This document shows positions 27,743 to 35,494 of a stretch of DNA of 43,194 nucleotides, piece after piece (position 1 is the first letter of the stretch; every line of letters begins with the position of its first letter). The DNA comes from an uncultured Chlorobiaceae bacterium (lineage in GTDB: Bacteria; Bacteroidota; Chlorobiia; Chlorobiales; Chlorobiaceae): assembly GCA_903928225.1 (NCBI GenBank), contig CAIYPU010000019.1, positions 1 through 43,194 of the forward strand, read 5' to 3'. Below the pieces are notes generated by a model that searched no databases, was not told where the DNA came from, and was given only the letters and a program-made list of their open reading frames with translations. Both the position numbers and the translations under genes were made by a program.

Positions 27743-29710
27743 ATGCCACAGAATTACTTGAAAAATAAAAACAGGTTTGAGGTCAGAGAGCCTTTGCGGT
27801 CTTTTTTAACGTCTTTAAAAAACATCTGCAATGCGGATGCCTGCTCTTTATATTTAATAAATGAAGATATGGATGAGCAGGAGAAAAAAGAAGAATTCAG
27901 AAAAAAGTTTCCAGATGGAGTGATTCTTGAAAATGATAAATTGATAACAGAAGAAAATATTGATTCATATTGTGTGTTGAAGTTTATTGGTGTTGATGAT
28001 ACTTATGATGGTGAAAATGGAGACTATTCACACTTTTGGGAGTACGATTATAAAAACAGACCGAACAAATATATTGTATTCAGGGATCATAAAGCCATAC
28101 CGACAATTAAAGGGGAAGGTATTACGGGACTGACGGCAAGGAAACAGGAATTGAGATATTATAGTAACAGTCAGATATATAGTTGTAATTCAAGAAGCGA
28201 CACAGGTGATACTGAAAGAAAAATACATCCCTCATGCCAGGAGCTGATAACGATTCCTGTTTTGGATAACGGCATAACAAGAGGAGTAATACGGCTTGAT
28301 ATTTATAATATACATGGACGTGAACAGAAAAAATTTTTTACTCGTATAAAAGATAAGGATTTTTCAGAAGATTGTTCTGATTTTATACAATTTGGTATTA
28401 CATCGAATACCTATCTTCTTATTAATGAATTGTGTAAACAAGTTGTTGAGATAAGTAACAGGGATTCAAAAGAAAATTCATACAAAAAGTTGTTTCATGG
28501 GGATAAAATAATTGAAAGTATAAAAAATATTGAAACTTATGTGGGGGAGTCTGGTTTTGAGAGTAATAAAAAAATTTATGAGTTGATCAAGCATCTGTTC
28601 TTTGTATTTCAACGCCATACGTATATTGGATATGACGAGATAATGAAAAGAGTTATGTATTTTATAGCAGATGTTTTCGATCATCTTAATATGAAGGAAT
28701 ACTATAAGTCAACAGAGGGAAAGTTGCTGAATTTTCGTGACCATGAGGAGTTGATGCTCTATAGTATTGAAAAATATCGTGATCATTTTATGCATCAGTT
28801 TCATGTCTTTATCCTTGGATATATCGTTATAAATTATATTGGTGTGGATCGAATAAAAAATGCAATCAATGCAAGGATCAAAAATACTTCTAATTATAAC
28901 AATGTTGAGGTTGATGAAGAGAGCGTTATGAGGATGTGGGTTCTTATAGCTTTTTTCCATGATATAGCATATATTTTTCAGAAATATGACAGTACTATGC
29001 AGAAGTTTATTTCTGAACAGCTTTTTACCGAAATACCGATACATATTGATTGGGGGAACATATTATCGGGAAAAAACAGCAAGACAAACTATATCGATAC
29101 ATTAAGTAAAATCTCGGCATTTTTCGAGTCACCACAAGGTCCTGATCGAACAAACAAGATAGAACTTTTCAAAAATTACATTCAGGCGCTGCAGGATAGC
29201 CAGGATCATGGTCTGCTGAGTTCTATTCTTCTTGTAAATCTTTTTATGCCTATCATCGATCAGGAATACAACAGTAATTATCATGAATCAAACAAAAGAA
29301 CGGTCGAGATCTATCTATCCGCACTGGCTATATCTTTGCATAATGAGTGTGCGTTTAATGCATTGAAGGAGTCGCCGGACAGGAACACCATCAGTTTTGA
29401 GTCTTTTCCGCTGGAATTTCTTTTGATGTATTGCGATACAGCGCAGGAGTGGGGTAGAAAAAAAGAAGTGAACAAGGTTTTTTATGATGCTCCTGTTTTA
29501 AGCAGGATAGAATTTGGAGATGGTGAAAAATCAATAAATTGTAATTTGAAATATCTAAGCGCGAAATATCCAGAAGAAAAAAAACTCCAAAGCTTCTTTG
29601 CGGAAAAAATATCCAAGTTTTATTCCGATTCCGTAGTCTTCAAAATTTCATACTCCTATGAAACCGGGAAAACATCAAATCAATTTTCATTTTCATCTGT
29701 TAGACAATAA
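27743..29710 (+). CDS. GAF domain plus HD-type phosphohydrolase-like protein, AT-rich, probably acquired
   Basis: A 655-residue protein. The N-terminal ~200 residues look like a GAF sensor: LRSFLTSLKNICNADACSLYLINED, GEGITGLTARKQELRYYSN, CQELITIPVLDNGITRGVIRLDI. A helical linker (~210-330) follows. The C-terminal part has an HD-superfamily ligand set in the right order: H348/H351 (YRDHFMHQFH), H406-D407 (FFHDIAY), H489 (DHGLLSS), H533 (SLHN) and D565 (YCDTAQEWGR). This points to metal-dependent phosphohydrolase or cyclic-nucleotide/nucleotide phosphodiesterase activity controlled by a ligand. The gene is strikingly AT-rich and uses codons such as ATA and AGA freely, unlike its neighbours, a sign of transfer. 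Signalling or phage defence are both possible; the substrate is unknown. It stands alone, with a MITE just upstream. Confidence 0.75.
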   Translation: MPQNYLKNKNRFEVREPLRSFLTSLKNICNADACSLYLINEDMDEQEKKEEFRKKFPDGVILENDKLITEENIDSYCVLKFIGVDDTYDGENGDYSHFWEYDYKNRPNKYIVFRDHKAIPTIKGEGITGLTARKQELRYYSNSQIYSCNSRSDTGDTERKIHPSCQELITIPVLDNGITRGVIRLDIYNIHGREQKKFFTRIKDKDFSEDCSDFIQFGITSNTYLLINELCKQVVEISNRDSKENSYKKLFHGDKIIESIKNIETYVGESGFESNKKIYELIKHLFFVFQRHTYIGYDEIMKRVMYFIADVFDHLNMKEYYKSTEGKLLNFRDHEELMLYSIEKYRDHFMHQFHVFILGYIVINYIGVDRIKNAINARIKNTSNYNNVEVDEESVMRMWVLIAFFHDIAYIFQKYDSTMQKFISEQLFTEIPIHIDWGNILSGKNSKTNYIDTLSKISAFFESPQGPDRTNKIELFKNYIQALQDSQDHGLLSSILLVNLFMPIIDQEYNSNYHESNKRTVEIYLSALAISLHNECAFNALKESPDRNTISFESFPLEFLLMYCDTAQEWGRKKEVNKVFYDAPVLSRIEFGDGEKSINCNLKYLSAKYPEEKKLQSFFAEKISKFYSDSVVFKISYSYETGKTSNQFSFSSVRQ

Positions 29711-30020
29711 TGTTTCCTGATTGCTTTCTGAAGCTTCAAGGTACCTCGGTTTATTTTTAAGCCCAATAGCTGAACTGGACACAGTCATCAGCATCGAAAT
29801 TCTCATCCGGAATGCGAACGGGATTCAGTTTTTTTAAGTGAATCCTCTTCGAACATGCTTTATTTATTACATATACCATGTTTCTCGGAAACAAATACGG
29901 GTTATCTCTGAAGAGAAAACGTGAAAACAATTTGTCGTTCAGAAGAAAAAATGGGGGAGATCAACGATATAAAAAACACATTGCCGAACAGAGGCAACTG
30001 TTGAAGGTGACTCATAACCT
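29711..30020. other. Intergenic stretch after the GAF-HD gene
   Basis: These 310 nt are AT-rich. A plus-strand frame (29878-30099) is highly basic, overlaps the sigma-like gene on the opposite strand and has no domain-like pattern, so it is not accepted. No other feature was recognised. Confidence 0.4.
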
Positions 30021-30452
30021 CTACCGGGACTTTTTTGATCGTCCATTGAGCAGCAAGAGGTCAGAGGAAAACCTTGTTCGTCCCGTTGAAAGCCAGTAAT
30101 TGACCTCTTTGACAGAATTACCCATTATTTTTGATATAATCTCGGGTGAGAGACCGGAAATTTCTGCAAGGAGAACCGTGAGTTTCATTTCTGCATCCTG
30201 TTTTATCAGTTTATAACCGAGTTTTTCCATGTCGTTGCAGGAAGGTTTCGGAATACAGGATATTCCCTTTAAGCTATCCAGCAGGCAGTGCCTGAACGTT
30301 TTAAAAACATCGATCTCGGTTGCTTCTGGGTCGATGATGAGATATGTTTTTTCAATCAGCTCCGCGGCGTCTTCTTTTGACCCTGTTATCCAGCAGCCGA
30401 TACTGTAAATATCATCGATAAGCTGATGGGGTTTTCTGTTCTTTTTATCCAT
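30021..30452 (-). CDS. Sigma-70 region 4-like (ECF-type) orphan protein
   Basis: A 143-residue protein. The C-terminal part has LTVLLAEISGLSPEIISKIMGNSVKEVNYWLSTGRTRF, which follows the sigma region 4 pattern (a helix-turn-helix with the GLSxEEIAxIMGxSVxxVxxxLxxGR consensus). The N-terminal ~60 residues (LIDDIYSIGCWITGSKEDAAELIEKTYLII) resemble ECF region 2 but are short and lack clear promoter-melting residues. It may be an ECF sigma factor, a degenerate one, or a sigma-like regulator. No anti-sigma gene is adjacent. Codon use is AT-rich like the preceding gene, consistent with the same transferred segment. Confidence 0.65.
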   Translation of the reverse strand: MDKKNRKPHQLIDDIYSIGCWITGSKEDAAELIEKTYLIIDPEATEIDVFKTFRHCLLDSLKGISCIPKPSCNDMEKLGYKLIKQDAEMKLTVLLAEISGLSPEIISKIMGNSVKEVNYWLSTGRTRFSSDLLLLNGRSKKSR

Positions 30453-30810
30453 AGCGATGTATCTCTACGTTAAGAAATGCCTCTATGAACACATGTTAAT
30501 TGCAGGCTGCATATCTGCCGCGAAAACGTCAAGATATTAATATACACAATTTCGTGATATGGATACGACTGTTAATGCTTTGATGATTCGTATATGTTAC
30601 GTTTCCGCTCAATCGCCACCGAGATGGAATATCCTGATATGTTAATGGACAGGCGATTTACATCAATAATCCCGAAAGAAAGCTCTTTCGTGGTCATGAT
30701 CGAACGGTTATTTTATTCTGAAAACCGTAAGTTGCCACAGCACGTCATGTTTTGACGGCTGTTCCTGATGAAGATGAACGCACAACGTCCTTTTATCATC
30801 TGTCTGTGTC
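30453..30810. other. Intergenic region between sigma-like gene and thioesterase remnant
   Basis: These 358 nt show no protein-like frame, repeat or RNA structure. The region should contain the promoter of the minus-strand sigma-like gene. Confidence 0.4.
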
Positions 30811-31199
30811 ATGGAAAAGAAACTTCGGGGAATACTCAAAAAGGCAATTCCTCTGACAAAGGCGATGGGCGTCACCATCGATAAGCATGACGACAGGCAG
30901 CTTTCGATCCATGCCCCGTTTGCCAGCAAATTCAATCATCCTGGGACGGCATTCAGCGGCAGCCTGAATATCGCATTGTGCCCTCCTGCCGTGGGCCGCT
31001 TTTCCTGCGACTGCGTGAGGAAGGGATGAAGGGGTGATGATATCCTGGCAACCGGTACGATGCCATCCGAAGAACTGTACATGAGTTTTCTCGATGTTTA
31101 CAGGTTGAAGGGAAAGGCCCGGATTTTGATCAGTTCTGTTATATGGAAGGAGAAAAATCCTGTTTAATGTTCGAAGGAAGGCTTGCTCTCGTTCGATAA
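30811..31199 (+). pseudogene. Decayed thioesterase gene (YiiD C-terminal/hotdog type)
   Basis: Three pieces in different frames resemble one small hotdog thioesterase. The first is IPLTKAMGVTIDKHDDRQLSI followed by APFASKFNHPGTAFSGSLN (from ATG 30811). The second is ILATGTMPSEELYMSFLDVY then RLKGKARILISSVIWKEKNPV (about 31040-31163), and the third is the ending MFEGRLALVR (stop 31197-31199). The motif PxxxKFNHxGTAFSGSLN corresponds to the family APLxxNxNxxGTAFGGSL signature. At least one deletion (after SGSLNIA) and one frameshift (near the TAA at 31164) separate the parts. It is not functional as it stands. Confidence 0.6.
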
Positions 31200-31304
31200 A
31201 CCATGCGCAGTCCGGTTCTGGATGTGAATCGATCTGCCATTCAGTGGATGAGGCTCACATGAAGTCATAAGAAAATTTAAAATGTAATTCCAAAGGGGTA
31301 AAAA

Positions 31305-31622
31305 ATGCCGTGGTTGTTATTGTTTGTAGCCGGTTTTTTTGAATGTGCCTGGGTAATTGCGCTCAAACATTCTTCTGGTTTCACGAAAGCTGCACCCGGA
31401 GTTCTCACATTGCTTTTTATGGCGATCAGCATGTATCTGCTTTCCCTGTCGATGAAACAGATTCCGATGGGAACCGCCTATGGCGTATGGACCGGTATCG
31501 GGACCGCAGGTGTAGTGATTGCAGGAATGCTCTGGTTCGGAGAATCGAAAGACCTGCTGCGTATATTTTTTTTAATGATGATTGTGCTTGGGGTGTTTGG
31601 ACTCAGAATCAGTTCGAAATAA
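31305..31622 (+). CDS. sugE: Small multidrug resistance transporter, SugE/Gdx (guanidinium exporter) type
   Basis: A 105-residue protein with four membrane helices, the standard SMR size. The essential Glu is E13 in FVAGFFECAWVIALKHSSGF; the wording ECAWVIALKHS and the later MGTAYGVWTGIGTAG match the SugE/Gdx subgroup rather than EmrE. Gdx proteins export guanidinium ion in exchange for protons as antiparallel dimers. AAGGGG stands 6 nt before the ATG. No ykkC or mini-ykkC guanidine riboswitch is recognisable in the short upstream region. Confidence 0.9.
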   Translation: MPWLLLFVAGFFECAWVIALKHSSGFTKAAPGVLTLLFMAISMYLLSLSMKQIPMGTAYGVWTGIGTAGVVIAGMLWFGESKDLLRIFFLMMIVLGVFGLRISSK

Positions 31623-31768
31623 AGGGAAATCCCTCTATCCATTGCAGAACATTTTCGGTATGACCCTGAAAGCGGATTTTAAGCCGTTTGTTCCGGGCCC
31701 CGGTTGTATATGTTGATTTGCTGTCACAGCAGAAGGGTGATTATTTGATCTTGAGGGATTATGGCCGT

Positions 31769-32359
31769 TCAGTAATACATAACGGTATAGAAGAGGTTTT
31801 TTTTCATCTCGCTGATGACGAACTGGAAACTTTTCCTGTTCATCCACCACAAGAGGGGATTCCACCAGGGCGGTTCCGTGGCCACAAGAATAAAGGTGTC
31901 GGAAGAACCCTTGAATGCTTTGGTCCAGGTCTGGTGAAGTCGGAACATATGAGGTGGATCGCTGACGATGAGAACGCTTTTCCAGCCCTTTTTCTTCATG
32001 GTTTCAGCGGTGTTTACGGCTTCTTCCCAGGTGCTTTTCGAACTGGTATCGATCATGATCGCTTTTCTGGGGACCCCGAGCGAGATGCTCATGCGTTCGC
32101 GCCAATTGGGGCGTCCCGGCTTGTAAAAACGTTCATCGATCCCTGTCAGCAGCAGGCGCCTTGAATATCCTTCCCTGAAAAGTTCAGCTCCCTTGTGAAC
32201 GCGCAATCCGTTGTCTCCACCAAGAACAACGATGGCATCGGCTTTGACGGGAGTCCCGGAATAATGGGAAACGACGAAACCAAGGCTTGAAAACAGGAGA
32301 ATGGCTGTAGCAGCAAAAGAGAGTATGGATATGATGGAATATTTTACTGCGGCTTTCAT
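31769..32359 (-). CDS. DUF218 (YdcF/SanA-like) membrane-anchored protein
   Basis: A 196-residue protein with one N-terminal membrane segment (ISILSFAATAILLFSSLGFVV) and an external DUF218 domain: DAIVVLGGDNGLRVHKGAELF, LLLTGID, KSTWEEAVNTAETMKKKGWKSVLIVSDPPHMFR and the C-terminal amphipathic tail. The AIVVLGG ... TxxEA ... VLIVSDxxHMxR pattern is the family signature. Members (SanA, ElyC, YdcF) affect envelope or cell-wall polysaccharide metabolism, but the reaction is unknown. It is convergent with sugE and stands alone. Confidence 0.88.
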   Translation of the reverse strand: MKAAVKYSIISILSFAATAILLFSSLGFVVSHYSGTPVKADAIVVLGGDNGLRVHKGAELFREGYSRRLLLTGIDERFYKPGRPNWRERMSISLGVPRKAIMIDTSSKSTWEEAVNTAETMKKKGWKSVLIVSDPPHMFRLHQTWTKAFKGSSDTFILVATEPPWWNPLLWWMNRKSFQFVISEMKKNLFYTVMYY

Positions 32360-32560
32360 ACAATAAGCGGAATGGTGGCTCCCATTGTTAAAACATTGTG
32401 AGCATTATTTTAGGGCTTTTCCCTGAATAAATCAATCGTGAAGGTAAATCCCGGTTCCAACATCTTTTCCTGGCAGCATTTTTCCGTATTAACCCAGGGA
32501 TTGGTAATTTATAAACATGGAAAACAACCGAAACCATACAGCCAGGGACTGAATTTTAAT

Positions 32561-33202
32561 ATGAAAGGATTCGACAGCAATAACGATCCCCTTTCCGGGC
32601 AGGAATTGCTTGAACTTGAGGAACTGCTTGTTTCTCATGAACTTCCTTCGGGTTCGATGAACCTCGATGCTCTTGACGGGTTTCTTACCGCACTCGTTGT
32701 CGGGCCTGTGGCAATCGCTCCCGAAGAGTGGATCCCTGTTGTGTTCGGGAGTGAACCTGAAGGCATTCCAGTTGAAGGTTCAGCAGAAATGACGATGCTG
32801 AGGATAGCTGCGCTTGCTCTCCGATACCGGAATACCATCGCCATTATTTTTCGGCAAGACCCTGACGCTTTCAGGCCGCTTTTCGAACTCAGCACCTATG
32901 CCTGTGACGAGGATGCAGAAAGTGCTGTCGAGGAATGGGCCAACGCCTTCATGAGCGGCATCGAGATGCGTTATGATGAATGGGCACCCCTCATCGAAAT
33001 GGCTGAAATGACCGATGAAGAAGGGGAGAAGACCGCCATGCTTCTTGGCCCTCTTCTGTTGCTTTCAGGCAGGGACCCGCGTTCGGAAAGCCTTTCATGT
33101 GAGCAGCGGGAACAGCTCGCGAAGATGGTCGCCGAAAGCATCAGCGATATATACCGTTTCTGGCTGCCTTTCCGGGAGATGAACGAAGATGGCTGCCAAT
33201 AA
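32561..33202 (+). CDS. YecA/UPF0149-family protein
   Basis: A 213-residue acidic helical protein. The family signature is clear: MNLDALDGFLTALVVGPVAIAPEEWIPVVFG, then WANAFMSGIEMRYDEWAPLIE. The C-terminal SEC-C zinc motif seen in longer YecA proteins is absent. The ATG at 32561 is preferred because family similarity begins after it and CAGGGA lies upstream; the frame is open to 32438. The biochemical role of the family is not established. The neighbouring genes give no further clue. Confidence 0.88.
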   Translation: MKGFDSNNDPLSGQELLELEELLVSHELPSGSMNLDALDGFLTALVVGPVAIAPEEWIPVVFGSEPEGIPVEGSAEMTMLRIAALALRYRNTIAIIFRQDPDAFRPLFELSTYACDEDAESAVEEWANAFMSGIEMRYDEWAPLIEMAEMTDEEGEKTAMLLGPLLLLSGRDPRSESLSCEQREQLAKMVAESISDIYRFWLPFREMNEDGCQ

Positions 33203-33247
33203 AGGATTGCGATTTGTGCGTTTCCTGGAAAAACGCCATACCGGCAT

Positions 33248-33272
33248 CTGACCAGGCCTTACGCCCGGTCAG
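33248..33272. repeat. Hairpin upstream of the dipeptidase gene
   Basis: CTGACC-A-GGC and GCC-C-GGTCAG form a 9-bp stem with one mismatch and a 5-nt loop (CTTAC). No T run follows it on the plus strand, so it is more likely a leader structure than a terminator; it ends 18 nt before the ATG at 33291. Confidence 0.45.
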
Positions 33273-33290
33273 CAAGATTATATCCCTATC

Positions 33291-33917
33291 ATGAAAAACC
33301 GTATTGCCGCTTTTCTATTTTTTTTTCTGGCATCATTCCCGGTTATTGCCGCCGAAAACATCGACTTTGTCGATATCGGCGAGCTTGATCCGGGTATTAT
33401 CCTCGACATCCGTTATGCAACCAGGAATAATTTCACCGGTCAGGCAGTCTATCCTGCGGCACGCTGTCTTCTGAGGAGGGATGCAGCGCTGCGGCTGCTC
33501 CGTGTCCAGGAAAACCTCGCGAAAAAGGGGTACCGCCTGATTGTTTTCGACTGCTACCGTCCGCTTTCGGTACAGAAACGTTTCTGGGAAATTCTGCCTG
33601 ATGAGCGCTATGTGGCTGATCCATCAAAAGGCTCCCGTCACAACAGGGGTGCTGCTGTCGATGTCAGCCTTGCAGATTCGACAGGCAAGCCTCTGCCTAT
33701 GCCGACCTCCTATGACGATTTTTCCGTAAAAGCCCACCGTGACTGGAAGGGAGCAGCTCCCCAAGCCCTCAGGAACAGAGGCGTTCTTGAAGCTGCGATG
33801 AAAGCCGAAGGTTTCGAGCCGTTTCCGACCGAGTGGTGGCATTTCGATGCGCCGGGTTGGGAAAATTATCCGGTATCCGACTTCCCCCTGAAAAAATCCG
33901 GGGGATGTGAGGACTGA
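33291..33917 (+). CDS. ddpX: Secreted D-Ala-D-Ala dipeptidase (VanX/DdpX family)
   Basis: A 208-residue protein with a signal peptide (NRIAAFLFFFLASFPVIAA). The zinc peptidase motifs of the VanX family are intact: SRHNRGAAVDVS (H117 and D124 as zinc ligands) and EWWHFD (catalytic E181, ligand H184). R90 in DCYRP is the expected transition-state Arg. It cleaves D-Ala-D-Ala in the periplasm, most likely for cell-wall dipeptide recycling rather than vancomycin resistance, as there are no vanH/vanA neighbours. It overlaps the following SDR gene by 11 nt. Confidence 0.93.
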   Translation: MKNRIAAFLFFFLASFPVIAAENIDFVDIGELDPGIILDIRYATRNNFTGQAVYPAARCLLRRDAALRLLRVQENLAKKGYRLIVFDCYRPLSVQKRFWEILPDERYVADPSKGSRHNRGAAVDVSLADSTGKPLPMPTSYDDFSVKAHRDWKGAAPQALRNRGVLEAAMKAEGFEPFPTEWWHFDAPGWENYPVSDFPLKKSGGCED

Positions 33918-34728
33918 GGCCGGTCTACAGGCGCAACCGCTCGGGATCGTCATAACCGGCGCTGGTTCAGGTATCGGGTACGCTCTTGCACGTGAATTTC
34001 TTGCAGCCGGTGACAAGGTCGTGATTTCTGCGAGGGACCCTGAAAAGCTCGACCGGGCAATGGCTTCTCTCAGGCAGGATTTTCCCGGTGCGGTTCTCGG
34101 CGGCATGATCTGCGATGTGCGCGACCCGGGCATGGTTGACGGATTCGCAAGCTACGCTTCCCGCATGATCGGCAGGATCGACCGCTGGATAAACAATGCG
34201 GGGACAGCCGGGATGAAGAAGCGGCCCTTGTGGGAACTGGACCCGGAAGATATCCTCGAGACCGGCATGACAAACCTTTCAGGAACCCTCCTGCTTTGTG
34301 CTGCGGCGGTGAAGGTAATGGACGGTCAGCCGGTTACGGAAAAACCCTCCTACCACATTTTCAATATGGGTTTTTCGCAAGCGGGCGCCATGCTGTCCCG
34401 TTCGAACATTCCTCATAGAGCTTCAAAGAGGGGGGTTGCGCTTATTACCAGGTTTCTTTCGCGTGAGTTAAGGCAAAAGGGGAAAACATCTATCGGCGTT
34501 CACGAGCTCAGCCCGGGGCTGGTACTGACACCTCTGCTGCTTCGCGATACGCCGCAGCAGACTCTGTCCGTGCTCCGGCTTGTTGCCAGGACCCCTGAAG
34601 AGGTTGCAGCCGTCCTGGTCCCGAAAATCCGCGCCATCTCCGGCTCGAACCGTAACGTGAGGTTCCGTCCGGTCATGCTGACGGCACTTTCCATGTTTAT
34701 CGCCTTCGCGAGAAAACGCAAAGGATGA
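33907..34728 (+). CDS. NOL/NYC1-like short-chain dehydrogenase with Tyr-to-His at the catalytic site
   Basis: A 273-residue SDR. The cofactor motif is VITGAGSGIGYALAREFLAAGDKVVISARD and NNAG is intact (RWINNAGTAG). The wording, including CDVRDPGMV, SYHIFNMGFSQAG, GVHELSPGLVLTPLLL and the VAAVLVPKIRAI tail, resembles plant chlorophyll b reductases (NOL/NYC1) more than generic SDRs. The catalytic YxxxK is HRASK here: the Tyr codon position reads CAT (about 34414), while the Lys is kept. The GTG start at 33907 overlaps the ddpX stop, so the two are coupled. It may reduce a C7-formyl or another tetrapyrrole carbonyl, or the substitution may abolish catalysis. Confidence 0.82.
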   Translation: MRTEAGLQAQPLGIVITGAGSGIGYALAREFLAAGDKVVISARDPEKLDRAMASLRQDFPGAVLGGMICDVRDPGMVDGFASYASRMIGRIDRWINNAGTAGMKKRPLWELDPEDILETGMTNLSGTLLLCAAAVKVMDGQPVTEKPSYHIFNMGFSQAGAMLSRSNIPHRASKRGVALITRFLSRELRQKGKTSIGVHELSPGLVLTPLLLRDTPQQTLSVLRLVARTPEEVAAVLVPKIRAISGSNRNVRFRPVMLTALSMFIAFARKRKG

Positions 34729-34750
34729 ATGCCTGAGGGATTTTCCCGTT

Positions 34751-35494
34751 TCAATCACCTATCCGGGAGCGTATTTCCTCCCAGAGCGCAAGGTATGCCC
34801 GAGATGCGGGCGAACCCGGGTGTACCGCACCGAGCGGGGAGCGGTAGATGCCCATTTTTTCTATATCGGAACTGTAGGGGATCATCGAATTGAGAAATTC
34901 TGGCGTTCCCTGATGTTCCGAGATGACGTCCCGGTGCATTTTCTTCTTTATTTCTACCATGGAGAAAAATGCCAGGATTTTTGTGGTGTCAAGGCCGTTC
35001 GCTTTGAAAAAACCGGTCAGCTGGTCGTAGGTCCTCATAGAAAGTGTGGTCGGGATTACCGGCACGATAATGACGTCGGAAGCGGAAAAAACGCTTTCGG
35101 AAAGCAGGGTCAGGTTCGGAGGACAGTCGAAAATGAGGTACCGGTAGTTTTCTCCAACTTCAAGCAGGTTTTTCCTGAGCTTCCTGAGCGGTTTTTTCTC
35201 TTCGGACAACTCGAGGTCGAGGTTCCTGAAGGAGAAATCCGAAGGAAGCAGGTCGAGGTTTTCGAAATCGGTAGCCCTGATGTTTTCGATGATCTTTTTT
35301 GATCCTTTGAGGAATTTCTCGCCGGTGAATTTTTTTGAAGCCCTGATCCTGAAATAAAAGGAACTTGCCCCCTGCGGGTCGAGGTCGCAGAGGAGTACCG
35401 GGGATTGAGGCCCTGACGAGAGCCATGAGAGGTTGACCGCCGCCGCGGTTTTTCCTACACCGCCCTTGATGCTGTATAATGCAACCGTTTTCAT
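34751..35494 (-). CDS. ParA/Soj-type ATPase
   Basis: A 247-residue deviant-Walker ATPase: KGGVGKT at residues 10-16 with both the signature and the P-loop Lys, switch I region DLDPQGASS at 37-45, and Walker B IFDCPP at 121-126. It is not accompanied by parB, so chromosome segregation is unlikely; such orphan ParAs position organelles or protein clusters over the nucleoid. The start codon overlaps the stop of the CHAD gene (35491-35494, 4 nt). The pair is thus one operon, and the CHAD protein or a granule it coats is the natural cargo adaptor. Confidence 0.92.
   Translation of the reverse strand: MKTVALYSIKGGVGKTAAAVNLSWLSSGPQSPVLLCDLDPQGASSFYFRIRASKKFTGEKFLKGSKKIIENIRATDFENLDLLPSDFSFRNLDLELSEEKKPLRKLRKNLLEVGENYRYLIFDCPPNLTLLSESVFSASDVIIVPVIPTTLSMRTYDQLTGFFKANGLDTTKILAFFSMVEIKKKMHRDVISEHQGTPEFLNSMIPYSSDIEKMGIYRSPLGAVHPGSPASRAYLALWEEIRSRIGD

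Noticed and set aside
29878-30099. Basic 73-codon plus-strand frame
   Set aside because: Overlaps the sigma-like gene antisense and has low-complexity basic content without domain pattern.
14595-31199. Integrated prophage or ICE
   Set aside because: Only one phage-like gene (the S24 repressor); no integrase, structural or conjugation genes and no duplicated tRNA end.
31200-31304. Guanidine riboswitch upstream of the SugE/Gdx gene
   Set aside because: The ~100 nt lack the ACGR-loop hairpins of the mini-ykkC type and any clear ykkC core.
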